Positions 1-5,574 of a stretch of 6,404 nucleotides of DNA are shown here, in pieces. Location: positions 1 through 6,404 of the forward strand of contig JAAYZQ010000179.1 in NCBI GenBank assembly GCA_012514775.1, given 5' to 3'. The translations under genes and the position numbers were made by a program. Under the pieces are notes generated by a model. That model did not search any database. It saw nothing but the letters and a program-made list of their open reading frames with translations, and was not told where the DNA came from. This stretch comes from Anaerolineaceae bacterium (GTDB lineage: Bacteria; Chloroflexota; Anaerolineae; JAAYZQ01). The stretch's first letter is position 1, and every line of letters starts with the position of its first letter.

Positions 1-210
1 GAGGGTCACCCGGGCACCGGCCCGCGCCAGGGCCACGCTGTTGATGCCCGAAACGCCCGCCATGCCGAAAAGAGGCGCCTCCAGCACCGTTTCAATGGCA
101 TATTGCCGGCGCAGGGCCAGGAGAAAGTCATTGAGGACCAGGCGCTCGTAGACCAGGCCCAGGCCCTCGTTATAGTCGGTCAGATACCGCTGCCACGCAG
201 GTTCTGTCAT
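1..210 (-). CDS. Class I SAM-dependent methyltransferase, N-terminal part (cut by window edge)
   Basis: Only the first 70 codons are present; the reading frame stays open to base 1, so the rest lies outside the window. The start is the ATG at 210-208, and the protein begins MTEPAWQRYLTDYNEGLGLV. Residues 41-55 (TVLEAPLFGMAGVSG) followed by INSVALARAGARVTL have the beta-strand, glycine-rich loop and helix pattern of motif I of class I Rossmann-fold methyltransferases, where SAM binds; the next strand (ARVTL) would normally end in the acidic residue that holds the ribose. The glycine loop is FGMAGVSG rather than the textbook GxGxG. The substrate cannot be told from this fragment. A weak Shine-Dalgarno (GAGGG, about 12 nt upstream) and a good promoter at 245-274 support the start. 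The gene is divergent from mtaB. The family call is inference from one motif and a plausible frame; the existence of the gene is well supported. Confidence 0.75.
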   Translation of the reverse strand, partial: MTEPAWQRYLTDYNEGLGLVYERLVLNDFLLALRRQYAIETVLEAPLFGMAGVSGINSVALARAGARVTL

Positions 211-244
211 GTTTCAGGCAGTGCCCTCGGCTCGGAATGCGGCC

Positions 245-274
245 ATTATACCATCTCCTCAGGCCGGAGGCCAA
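245..274 (-). promoter_or_regulatory. Extended -10 promoter of the methyltransferase gene
   Basis: On the minus strand a perfect TATAAT (250-245) is preceded by TGG (the TGN extension) and by TTGGCC (274-269, 4 of 6 matches to TTGACA) with an 18-bp spacer. Transcription would start near 238, giving a leader of about 28 nt before the ATG at 210. It is back to back with the mtaB promoter. Confidence 0.65.
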
Positions 275-286
275 TTCCGGCGGAAT
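274..286. repeat. Palindrome between two divergent promoters (operator candidate)
   Basis: ATTCCG-G-CGGAAT is a perfect inverted repeat (6-bp arms, 1-bp centre). It overlaps by one base the -35 box of the minus-strand promoter (269-274) and ends 2 bp before the -35 box of the plus-strand promoter (289-294). A dimeric regulator bound here could affect both the methyltransferase gene and mtaB. Regulatory function is inferred from position and symmetry only. Confidence 0.35.
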
Positions 287-288
287 GC

Positions 289-317
289 TTTACAGGGGGC
301 GGCCGATGTGGTAGAAT
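289..317 (+). promoter_or_regulatory. Extended -10 promoter of mtaB
   Basis: TTTACA (289-294, 5 of 6 matches to TTGACA), a 17-bp spacer ending in TGG, then TAGAAT (312-317, 5 of 6 matches to TATAAT). The predicted transcription start is near 324, which leaves a leader of about 38 nt before the GTG at 362. No in-frame ATG, GTG or TTG lies between that point and 362, so the promoter also supports the chosen start. Confidence 0.7.
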
Positions 318-361
318 GCACGCCCAGAAGGGCCAGAGGGGATAGAAGAGAGAGATCGAGC

Positions 362-1627
362 GTGCGCATTCACGTCAGCAGCCTGGGCTGCAAGCTCAAC
401 CAGAGCGAGATGGACTCCCTGGCCGCCCGCCTGCGGGCGGCCGGCCACGAGCTGGCGGCCTCGCCCGCCGGGGCCGACGTGTGCGTCCTCAACACCTGCG
501 CCGTGACCCAGGTCGCCGCCCAGAAGTCGCGCCAGGCCGTGCGCCGGCTGCACCACGAAAACCCGGCGGCGCGGCTGGTGGTCACCGGCTGCTACGCCGA
601 GCTGTCGCCCGCCGACCTGCAGGACCTGCCCGGCGTGGAGATGGTGGCCGGCAACCGGGCCAAGGACCACCTCCTGGACCATCTCCCCGCCCCTCTCCCG
701 CCCGCGAACGCCGCGACGCCCGCCTTTCGGCCCAGAACCCGGGCCCTGGTCAAGATCCAGGATGGCTGCGATAATGCCTGCACCTACTGCATCATCCACG
801 TGGCCCGCGGCGAGCAGCGCAGCCGCCCCGCCGGCGAGATCCTGGACGAGGTGCGGGCACGCCTGGCGGCCGGCTACCGGGAGATCGTCCTCACAGGGGT
901 GCACGTGGGGGCCTACGGCCGCGACCGGGCCGGCGGCCCGCTGGAGCTGGACCTGTGGGGCCTCGTGGCGCGTATCCTGGCCGAGACGCCCGTGCCCCGG
1001 CTGCGGCTGTCGTCCGTGGAGCCATGGGACCTGCCTGGCGGGGCGCTGGCGCTGTGGCAGGATGCCCGCCTGTGCCGCCACCTGCACCTGCCGCTGCAGA
1101 GCGGTGCCGCGTCCACCCTGCGGCGCATGGGCCGGCGCTACGATCCGGCAGGCTTTGCCGCCCTGGTCGAGGCGGCCCGGGGGGCCATCCCCGGCCTGGC
1201 CGTGACCAGCGACGTCATCGTCGGCTTCCCGGGCGAGACCGAGGCCGAGTTCGAGGAGAGCCTGTCCTTCGTGCGGGCCATGGGCCTGGCCCGGTTGCAC
1301 GTCTTTCCCTACTCGCCCCGGCCCGGCACGCCGGCCGCGGACATGCCGGGCCAGGTGCCACCGGCGGTTAAGGCCGAGCGGGCGGCGCTCATGCGCCAGG
1401 CAGGCGCTGCCGCCGGGCAGGCCTTTGCCCGCCAGTTCCTGGGGCAGACGACGCGCGTCCTGTGGGAGTCGGCCCGCCCGGGCGACGACGGCCCCGTGTG
1501 GAGCGGCCTGACCGACAACTATCTGCGGGTCAAGGCCGTTCACGCCGGGGATCTGCGCAACACCTTCGGGCTGGTGCGCCTGGCGCGCCCCACGGCGGGC
1601 GGGCTTTGGGGCGAGATTGTCGAATGA
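362..1627 (+). CDS. mtaB: tRNA (N6-L-threonylcarbamoyladenosine(37)-C2)-methylthiotransferase MtaB
   Basis: This 421-residue radical-SAM enzyme adds a methylthio group to t6A at position 37 of tRNAs reading ANN codons, giving ms2t6A, which stabilises codon pairing. The N-terminal UPF0004 domain carries the three ligands of the auxiliary Fe-S cluster: C10 (in LGCKLNQSE), C46 (NTCAV) and C77 (TGCYAE). The radical-SAM cluster ligands are C136, C140 and C143 in GCDNACTYC. SVEP (218-221), LHLPLQSG (241-248) and SDVIVGFPGE (283-292) are further family motifs, and a short TRAM-like end (about 363-421, with SGLTDNYLRV) closes the protein. LGCKLNQ separates MtaB from MiaB (GCQMN) and RimO (GCPKN). The GTG at 362 places the conserved VRIHVSSLGCK at the N-terminus and has purine-rich GAAGAGAGAGA upstream; the open frame extends back to 209, but that part crosses the promoter. 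Length is slightly short for the family. One oddity: after the cluster the protein reads CIIHVARG where CIIPYARG is usual. Confidence 0.92.
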   Translation: MRIHVSSLGCKLNQSEMDSLAARLRAAGHELAASPAGADVCVLNTCAVTQVAAQKSRQAVRRLHHENPAARLVVTGCYAELSPADLQDLPGVEMVAGNRAKDHLLDHLPAPLPPANAATPAFRPRTRALVKIQDGCDNACTYCIIHVARGEQRSRPAGEILDEVRARLAAGYREIVLTGVHVGAYGRDRAGGPLELDLWGLVARILAETPVPRLRLSSVEPWDLPGGALALWQDARLCRHLHLPLQSGAASTLRRMGRRYDPAGFAALVEAARGAIPGLAVTSDVIVGFPGETEAEFEESLSFVRAMGLARLHVFPYSPRPGTPAADMPGQVPPAVKAERAALMRQAGAAAGQAFARQFLGQTTRVLWESARPGDDGPVWSGLTDNYLRVKAVHAGDLRNTFGLVRLARPTAGGLWGEIVE

Positions 1628-1667
1628 AATAGAAAGGCGGGGAATGAGCGCTTGCTCACTCCCCGCC
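1626..1667 (-). terminator. Intrinsic terminator between convergent genes
   Basis: GGCGGGGAATGAGC (1636-1649), loop GCTT, and GCTCACTCCCCGCC (1654-1667) form a 14-bp stem with a single A-C mismatch. Read on the minus strand the stem is followed by TTTCTATTTC, a U-rich tail, so it is a good rho-independent terminator for the SWIM gene ending at 1684. On the plus strand the same hairpin lies 8 bp after the mtaB stop but is followed by CCGCGGACGG without a U-tract, so termination of mtaB there would rest on the hairpin alone or on another mechanism. Confidence 0.75.
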
Positions 1668-1683
1668 CCGCGGACGGAAGGTC

Positions 1684-1959
1684 TCAGGCCACTGCCGGAG
1701 CCGAAAGGGGCTCGGCGGCCGCGGCGGTGTCCATAGGCAACATCACTCCCAGAACACGTTCCATGGCCATGGTATGGCTGCACACCCCCCGGGTGGCAAA
1801 AAAGTGGCAGGTGCAGTGCCAGGCACCGTCGTTGTAGCTAACAGAGTGGCTGGTGTGGGACCCCTGAAAAGAAACGTGGAACTGTTCGAACCGGATGCGC
1901 TCCGGCTCCTCGGCATATCGCTTGGACTTCTCGATCTTGCCGATCATACCCGAATCCAT
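1684..1959 (-). CDS. Small SWIM zinc-finger protein of unknown role
   Basis: This 91-residue protein starts MDSGMIGKIEKSKRYAEEPE. Its core is a SWIM zinc finger: C49, C51, C60 and H62 in WHCTCHFFATRGVCSH fit the CxCx(n)CxH pattern with n = 8. SWIM domains bind zinc and are found in proteins that contact DNA or other proteins (SWI2/SNF2, MuDR transposases). Here the domain stands nearly alone, with a basic, charged N-terminus (residues 8-25) and an Ala/Pro-rich tail (79-91); there is no catalytic domain, signal peptide or membrane segment. The ATG at 1959 is chosen because AGGAGG lies 5 nt upstream and the family-like GKIEKSKRYAEEPERIRF begins just after it. The frame stays open upstream; an ATG at 2112 would give a 142-residue form. 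The gene converges on mtaB, diverges from the secreted protein gene, and has a leader of about 157 nt. Zinc binding is well supported by motif; I cannot assign a function. Confidence 0.85.
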   Translation of the reverse strand: MDSGMIGKIEKSKRYAEEPERIRFEQFHVSFQGSHTSHSVSYNDGAWHCTCHFFATRGVCSHTMAMERVLGVMLPMDTAAAAEPLSAPAVA

Positions 1960-2010
1960 GTCCACCTCCTCGTTCAGATTGTGTTCGGCCCAAGAGGGCA
2001 CGGGAAAATT

Positions 2011-2060
2011 GCCGGGGAAAACAAACAGACGCCACGGCATATTTGGGCTCGGGCGTCTGT
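2011..2060 (-). terminator. Terminator-like hairpin inside the SWIM gene leader (attenuator candidate)
   Basis: Read on the minus strand, ACAGACGCC (2060-2052) and GGCGTCTGT (2033-2025) are perfectly complementary 9-bp arms around an 18-nt loop. TTGTTTTCCCC follows directly. This is the form of a rho-independent terminator, placed about 55 nt downstream of the predicted transcription start and about 65 nt before the SWIM start codon. A terminator between promoter and gene suggests attenuation. The long loop weakens the case, and no anti-terminator partner stands out. Confidence 0.4.
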
Positions 2061-2122
2061 CAATTGATTGGCTGCGCACCGCTCGTTGCGGGGCAAGCGT
2101 TCTCTCTCTCATAAGCAACCCC

Positions 2123-2151
2123 AGTATACCACAGGCCCGGCCGTTTGTCAA
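2123..2151 (-). promoter_or_regulatory. Strong sigma70-type promoter of the SWIM gene
   Basis: On the minus strand a perfect TTGACA (2151-2146), a spacer of 17 bp ending in TGG, and TATACT (2128-2123, 5 of 6 matches). Transcription should begin near 2116, about 157 nt before the ATG at 1959. The -35 box lies inside a palindrome (2138-2157). Confidence 0.75.
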
Positions 2152-2157
2152 CGGCCG
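2138..2157. repeat. Palindrome over the -35 box of the SWIM promoter (operator candidate)
   Basis: CGGCCGTT-TGTC-AACGGCCG is a perfect inverted repeat with 8-bp arms and a 4-bp centre. It contains the whole -35 hexamer of the minus-strand promoter (2146-2151), so a protein bound here would block that promoter. Its right edge is 19 bp from the -35 box of the divergent plus-strand promoter, close enough to affect both. In RNA it could also fold, but it lies upstream of both predicted transcription starts, so a DNA-level role is more likely. Confidence 0.45.
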
Positions 2158-2163
2158 CGTGGG

Positions 2164-2182
2164 GCGCAAAATCATCTTGCGC
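2164..2182. repeat. Inverted repeat over the -35 box of the secreted-protein promoter
   Basis: GCGCAA (2164-2169) and TTGCGC (2177-2182) are perfect inverted 6-bp arms separated by 7 bp. The right arm is identical with the -35 box of the plus-strand promoter. The sequence differs from the neighbouring palindrome at 2138-2157, so if both are operators they would bind different proteins. Short arms make chance occurrence possible in G+C-rich DNA. Confidence 0.3.
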
Positions 2183-2205
2183 TGGCCCGCGCCGTGTGCT
2201 ATAAT
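2177..2205 (+). promoter_or_regulatory. Extended -10 promoter of the secreted repeat protein gene
   Basis: TTGCGC (2177-2182, only TTG matches), a 17-bp spacer ending in TGC, and a perfect TATAAT (2200-2205). The weak -35 box with a strong extended -10 box is typical of promoters that depend on the TGN contact or on an activator. Transcription would start near 2212, about 214 nt before the ATG at 2426. Confidence 0.65.
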
Positions 2206-2211
2206 ACAAGC

Positions 2212-2425
2212 TGCTGGCCCGTCGTTGTGCCGCACGAAGTGCCTCATCGCGCAACCCACTTTCTTTTGTCCTTTGGTTCGGGCTGCCGGTAACGTGCCCC
2301 GGCGCCTCGCGTATGACGAGGAGGAAAGGAGGGAGTGCACCGCAGGAGATCTACCTTCGCCTGAAGCTTGCGTCGTTGGCCACCATTCCGGTTTGAATGC
2401 CGGCCAAGCTCCGTAGGAGGTTCCC
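2212..2425 (+). promoter_or_regulatory. Long structured 5' leader of the secreted protein mRNA
   Basis: No credible gene lies here; the stretch holds several foldable elements. First, GTTGTGC (2224-2230) pairs with GCGCAAC (2249-2255, one G-U), encloses GCAC-GAA-GTGC (2232-2242), and is followed by the pyrimidine-rich tract 2260-2273, which is terminator-like. Second, GCCGG/CCGGC (2285-2303) and CCTCG/CGAGG (2305-2321) can form small stems. Third, a purine tract at 2318-2335 resembles a Shine-Dalgarno sequence but is 90 nt too far from the gene. Fourth, TTGGCC (2376-2381) pairs with GGCCAA (2402-2407), and CATTC pairs with GAATG inside it. Finally CTCC-GTA-GGAG (2409-2419) can hide the true ribosome binding site AGGAGG (2415-2420). 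I do not recognise a known riboswitch class. Confidence 0.45.
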
Positions 2426-5400
2426 ATGAGCAGTTTCAAACGGTTCGCACGCAGCGCGCTGGTGGTGTTCGTCCTGCTGACAGTGGTAGCGACCATTCCC
2501 CCCCTGCCGGGGCAGGCTGCCCCGGAGTCCCCCGCCGCCCCAGCGGTTTTCCTCCAGAGCCGCTGGTCGTGCTCGCCACCCGGCATCGACGGGCTGGCGC
2601 CCGTCGAAGAGTGGGGCACGGCGCCCTTCCTGTCGCTGCCCCATGCCCAGGTCTATTTCCTCAACGACGACAACTATCTGTATGTCCTCATCGACGTCGT
2701 GGGCGACGACGTCGACGATCCGCTGGCTCCCGCACCGGTCTTTGGCGACTATTTCTGGCTCGCCTTTGACGTGAACCTCGATGGCCTCATCGACCCCGAC
2801 CTGGACGTGCTCTATAGCCTCTATCCGACCCTGCCCTACGTTCTCGGCCTCTCCTACTACGTAGGCCCCGGCACGTGGACGGGCATCAATCCGACGGCCG
2901 GGTCCCTGGGCACCTGGTGGGGGCCCTCCTTCGGATCGCCAGCCCCACATCGCGTCTGGGAGATGTCCATCCCCCTGTCCGAGATCGACACGACCCAGGG
3001 GGCCCTGGTGCGCCTGGGCGTCCGCGCGTACTCGGTAGACCCGGCCTTCCTCGACGAGATGCCGGCCGGTTTCGCCACGGACTTTCAGGATCTGGTCGAG
3101 CTGCAACTGGTCGACACCAAGTGCGCCGGCGATCTCCTTGCCAAGAGCGTCTTTCCCGATAGCGCCAACCCCGGCGACGTCGTCAACTATCGCCTCGATT
3201 ACATCCTGCCCGGCCCCGACGATTATGTCGACGTGACCATCCGCGATGCCCTGCCGCCCGGCCTCACCTACCTGCCCGGCAGCGCCAACCCGCCGGCCAC
3301 CTTCTCCGGGGGAGTTCTCACCTGGAAGCTGGGCGACCTGCCCGCCGGCTCCCTGGGCTCGGTACACTTCCAGGCCCTCGTCGACCACGATGCTTGCCGG
3401 CGAGGCGCGGTCATCGAGAACACGGCCAGCCTGGGAGCCGCGGCTCCCCCGATCCACGCCCAGAGCCTGATCAGCGGGCTGCAGCTCATCTGCCGCCCCA
3501 TCGAGTTCCCCACGGACAATCCGCCCTACGCCGAGAGCGAGATCACCGTCGATCCCTACCCCATCGTCACCGGCCAGCCCACCAGGCTGTGCACCGAGGT
3601 CACCAACGCCAGCTCTCAAACCCAGACGGTCCAGGTCGAGTTTGCCCTGGCCAATTTCGGCATCGGCCTGCCCTTCGCGCCCATCGACGCGCCCGGCAAC
3701 CCACGCCTCGTCGAGGTCCCGCCGGGAGCCACCGTCCAGGTGTGCATCCAGTGGATTCCCGTTACGCCCGGCCACCAGTGCATCCAGGTCACCGTGTACG
3801 ACGAGGCCGGCGCCTTCCCGGCCCTGCGCAGCCAGCGCAACCTGGACGTGAGCGAAGTGTTGGTTCCCGGGCAGCCGGCAACCTTTGAGCTGCCGGTCGG
3901 CAACCAGACTGGCGGGCCCGTCGACGTCCAGATGGTCGTGCGCAACAACCGCCCCGGGTGGACGGTCGACGTACAGCCTCCCGCCTTTTCCCTGCCCATA
4001 GGGGGCATAGAAGCTGTGGGCGTCGCGGTGACGCCGGCCGCGGGCACCGTCCTGGGGTCCGGCTGCACGGTCGACGTTGAGGCCTGGGCCGTCGGCCCCG
4101 GTGGCAACCTGCTACAGCTCCTGGGCGGGGTGCGCAAGATCGACGAGCCGCTCATCCCCCTGGGCGACCCGGGCGAGCGGCCATTCGCCGAAAAAGAGAT
4201 CTGGGTGAACCCCTACCCCCTCGTCTCCGGCGAGCCCGCGGAGGTGTGCGTCCTCCTGGAGAACAACACCGACGCGGACCAGGAGGTGACTTTGGAGTTC
4301 ATGTTGTCGGGCTTGGGCATCGGGCTGGCCTTCGATCGCATCAACCCCATCAGCGGGGCCAACCCGCAAACGATGGTCATCCCCGCCCACACGTCGGTCG
4401 TCGCCTGCCTGAAGTTCCTGCCCGGCACCCCGGGCCATCACTGCCTGGCGGTGAAGCTGTCGATGCCCAACGGCTATGTCACCTACAGCCGTCGTAACCT
4501 GGACGTGGCCGAGCTGCTGGAGCCCAACGTCCCCGAAGAGGTGCCCATCGCTGTGGCCAACCCGACGCCGGACATGGCCGACATCGACCTGGTGGTGGAC
4601 AACACCTGCCCCGGCTGGAGCGCCTGGGTATCGCCCGCGCTGCTGGTGGGCGTCGGTCCCAACAGCACCGACGTGCGCACCGCCATCCTGACCGTCACCC
4701 CGCCCGCCGGCCTGCTGGGCGCCGGCTGCCACATCGACCTCCTGGCCTACATCAACGGGAAGCTCATCGGAGGCGTGCGCAAGATCGACCGGCCGCCGCT
4801 GGCGCCGCCCATCGACCAGCCGCACTGGGCTGAAACCGAGATCACGGTCTCACCCGATCCGCCGCAGCCCGGCCAACCGGCCATGGTCTGCGTCAAGCTG
4901 ATGAACCCGACCCCCGTCGACCAGGTCGTGGACGTCTCTTTTGCCGCCGCCGACTTTGGCGCCGGCGTGCCCTTTGCCGATTTCGGCGGGGTCAAGGACT
5001 CGGTCATCCCCGCGGAAGGCACGCTGACCATCTGCGTGCCGTGGACGCCCGCGGCTGCCGGCACGCTGCACCGCTGCCTGCGAGTCCAGATCCACCAGGA
5101 CGGCTACCACGACGTCTTCTCGCAGCGCAACATCGACCTGTTCACCTTCTCGCTGCACATCTTCCGGTTGCCGGCCGGCAAGGTCGATCTGCCGCCCTTT
5201 GTGCTGCACAACCCGATGCCGCACCCGGTTCCTTCTTTCTTTGACGTGGTGCTCGTGGGTTTGAGCGGCGTCGGCGTGGAGGTCGTCAACGCCGAGACCG
5301 GCAATCCCCTGCCGCCCGGCGAAGAAGTGCTGCTGGGGCCCGGCGAGCTCAAGCCATTCTTCCTGCGGCTACGCCGCGAATCAGGCGCGCTCCGGGCAGC

Positions 5401-5563
5401 CCAGCCCGAGCCGGAGCCCAGGATGGTGGGCGACCAGCACTACATCGACGTGCTGCCCTACAGCGCCGGCCAGCCGCTGCGCGTCGACGGCGTCCACAGC
5501 GGCGTCCGCTACCTCCTGAAGACACCCAAAGCCTACCTGCCGCTGGTGATGCGCCAGTTCTAG
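2426..5563 (+). CDS. Secreted multidomain protein: signal peptide, CBM9/DOMON-like domain, DUF11, three tandem Ig-like modules
   Basis: This 1045-residue exported protein has no recognisable enzyme domain and probably acts at or outside the cell surface. Residues 1-32 form a signal peptide (KRFAR, hydrophobic 11-24, cleavage likely near GQAA). Residues 53-230 look like a CBM9/DOMON-type beta-sandwich (IDGLAPVEEWGT, NYLYVLIDV), with a possible calcium loop DVNLDGLID (115-123). Residues 236-340 match DUF11 (ANPGDVVNYRL, IRDALPPGLTYLPGS, WKLGDLPAG, VIENTASL). From 364 to about 985 come three modules (starts 364, 583, 797), each with two Ig-like halves. A C-terminal YLPLVMR (1037-1043) replaces any LPXTG or membrane anchor. 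There are sixteen cysteines, mostly in matched positions, which fits disulphides in an exported protein. AGGAGG 5 nt before the ATG fixes the start. It is transcribed alone from the promoter at 2177-2205, behind a long leader, and ends before a large hairpin. Roles such as surface-layer component, adhesin or glycan binding are possible; none is shown. Confidence 0.87.
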   Translation: MSSFKRFARSALVVFVLLTVVATIPPLPGQAAPESPAAPAVFLQSRWSCSPPGIDGLAPVEEWGTAPFLSLPHAQVYFLNDDNYLYVLIDVVGDDVDDPLAPAPVFGDYFWLAFDVNLDGLIDPDLDVLYSLYPTLPYVLGLSYYVGPGTWTGINPTAGSLGTWWGPSFGSPAPHRVWEMSIPLSEIDTTQGALVRLGVRAYSVDPAFLDEMPAGFATDFQDLVELQLVDTKCAGDLLAKSVFPDSANPGDVVNYRLDYILPGPDDYVDVTIRDALPPGLTYLPGSANPPATFSGGVLTWKLGDLPAGSLGSVHFQALVDHDACRRGAVIENTASLGAAAPPIHAQSLISGLQLICRPIEFPTDNPPYAESEITVDPYPIVTGQPTRLCTEVTNASSQTQTVQVEFALANFGIGLPFAPIDAPGNPRLVEVPPGATVQVCIQWIPVTPGHQCIQVTVYDEAGAFPALRSQRNLDVSEVLVPGQPATFELPVGNQTGGPVDVQMVVRNNRPGWTVDVQPPAFSLPIGGIEAVGVAVTPAAGTVLGSGCTVDVEAWAVGPGGNLLQLLGGVRKIDEPLIPLGDPGERPFAEKEIWVNPYPLVSGEPAEVCVLLENNTDADQEVTLEFMLSGLGIGLAFDRINPISGANPQTMVIPAHTSVVACLKFLPGTPGHHCLAVKLSMPNGYVTYSRRNLDVAELLEPNVPEEVPIAVANPTPDMADIDLVVDNTCPGWSAWVSPALLVGVGPNSTDVRTAILTVTPPAGLLGAGCHIDLLAYINGKLIGGVRKIDRPPLAPPIDQPHWAETEITVSPDPPQPGQPAMVCVKLMNPTPVDQVVDVSFAAADFGAGVPFADFGGVKDSVIPAEGTLTICVPWTPAAAGTLHRCLRVQIHQDGYHDVFSQRNIDLFTFSLHIFRLPAGKVDLPPFVLHNPMPHPVPSFFDVVLVGLSGVGVEVVNAETGNPLPPGEEVLLGPGELKPFFLRLRRESGALRAAQPEPEPRMVGDQHYIDVLPYSAGQPLRVDGVHSGVRYLLKTPKAYLPLVMRQF
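3515..5380 (+). repeat. Three tandem protein modules of about 215 residues
   Basis: The modules start at residues 364, 583 and 797 of the secreted protein (bases 3515, 4172, 4814). Shared landmarks are YAESEITVDPYP / FAEKEIWVNPYP / WAETEITVSPDP at the front, FGIGLPF / LGIGLAF / FGAGVPF in the middle, PGHQC / PGHHC / LHRC, then SQRNLDV / SRRNLDV / SQRNIDL, and GGVRKID closing modules 1 and 2. The first half has three cysteines in each module: C389/C440/C452, C608/C661/C673 and C822/C870/C884. The second half varies: module 1 has only C547, module 2 has C728 and C768, module 3 none. At DNA level GTGCGCAAGATCGAC recurs exactly at 4130-4144 and 4775-4789, 645 bp apart. Overall divergence says the duplications are old. 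The fold resembles CARDB/NEW3-like Ig domains by pattern; that is inference. Confidence 0.85.
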
Positions 5564-5574
5564 CGTCCCCCTAC

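Noticed and set aside
209..361. Extension of mtaB to an ATG at 209
   Set aside because: The added 51 residues have no family match, cross both divergent promoters, and lie upstream of the predicted transcription start near 324.
290..1783. A 497-codon open frame antisense to mtaB
   Set aside because: It mirrors the codon structure of a certain gene in G+C-rich DNA, its protein is low-complexity (Gly, Arg, Gln, His rich) without motifs, and it would run over the terminator at 1636-1667.
2043..2064. A second promoter in the SWIM leader, TTGACA (2064-2059) with TATGCC 16 bp later
   Set aside because: The -35 box is perfect but the -10 box matches only 3 of 6 and lacks the TGN extension seen in the other promoters; the TTGACA overlaps a hairpin arm that explains it as well.
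2313..2396. Small upstream frames in the secreted-protein leader (27 codons from ATG 2313; 9 codons from GTG 2335)
   Set aside because: The first has no Shine-Dalgarno sequence; the second has purines nearby but poor spacing. Neither has a run of a regulatory amino acid that would suggest a leader peptide.
2212..2425. A known riboswitch (c-di-GMP-I, cobalamin, glycine) in the leader
   Set aside because: Isolated pieces resemble parts of these, but no conserved core with correct order and spacing could be laid out.
1960..2619. Extension of the SWIM gene to the far upstream open-frame end (311 codons)
   Set aside because: It would cross its own strong promoter at 2123-2151 and enter the secreted protein gene. 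Only the shorter alternative start at 2112 remains worth testing.
2351..3775. A 474-codon open frame antisense to the secreted protein gene
   Set aside because: It consists of Gly/Asp/Val-rich shadow sequence with no motif, no ribosome binding site and no promoter; the opposite strand has clear domains and an AGGAGG.
5522..5563. LPXTG or PEP-CTERM anchor at the end of the secreted protein
   Set aside because: YLPLVMRQF lacks the Thr-Gly of LPXTG and there is no following hydrophobic helix or basic cluster typical of either signal.
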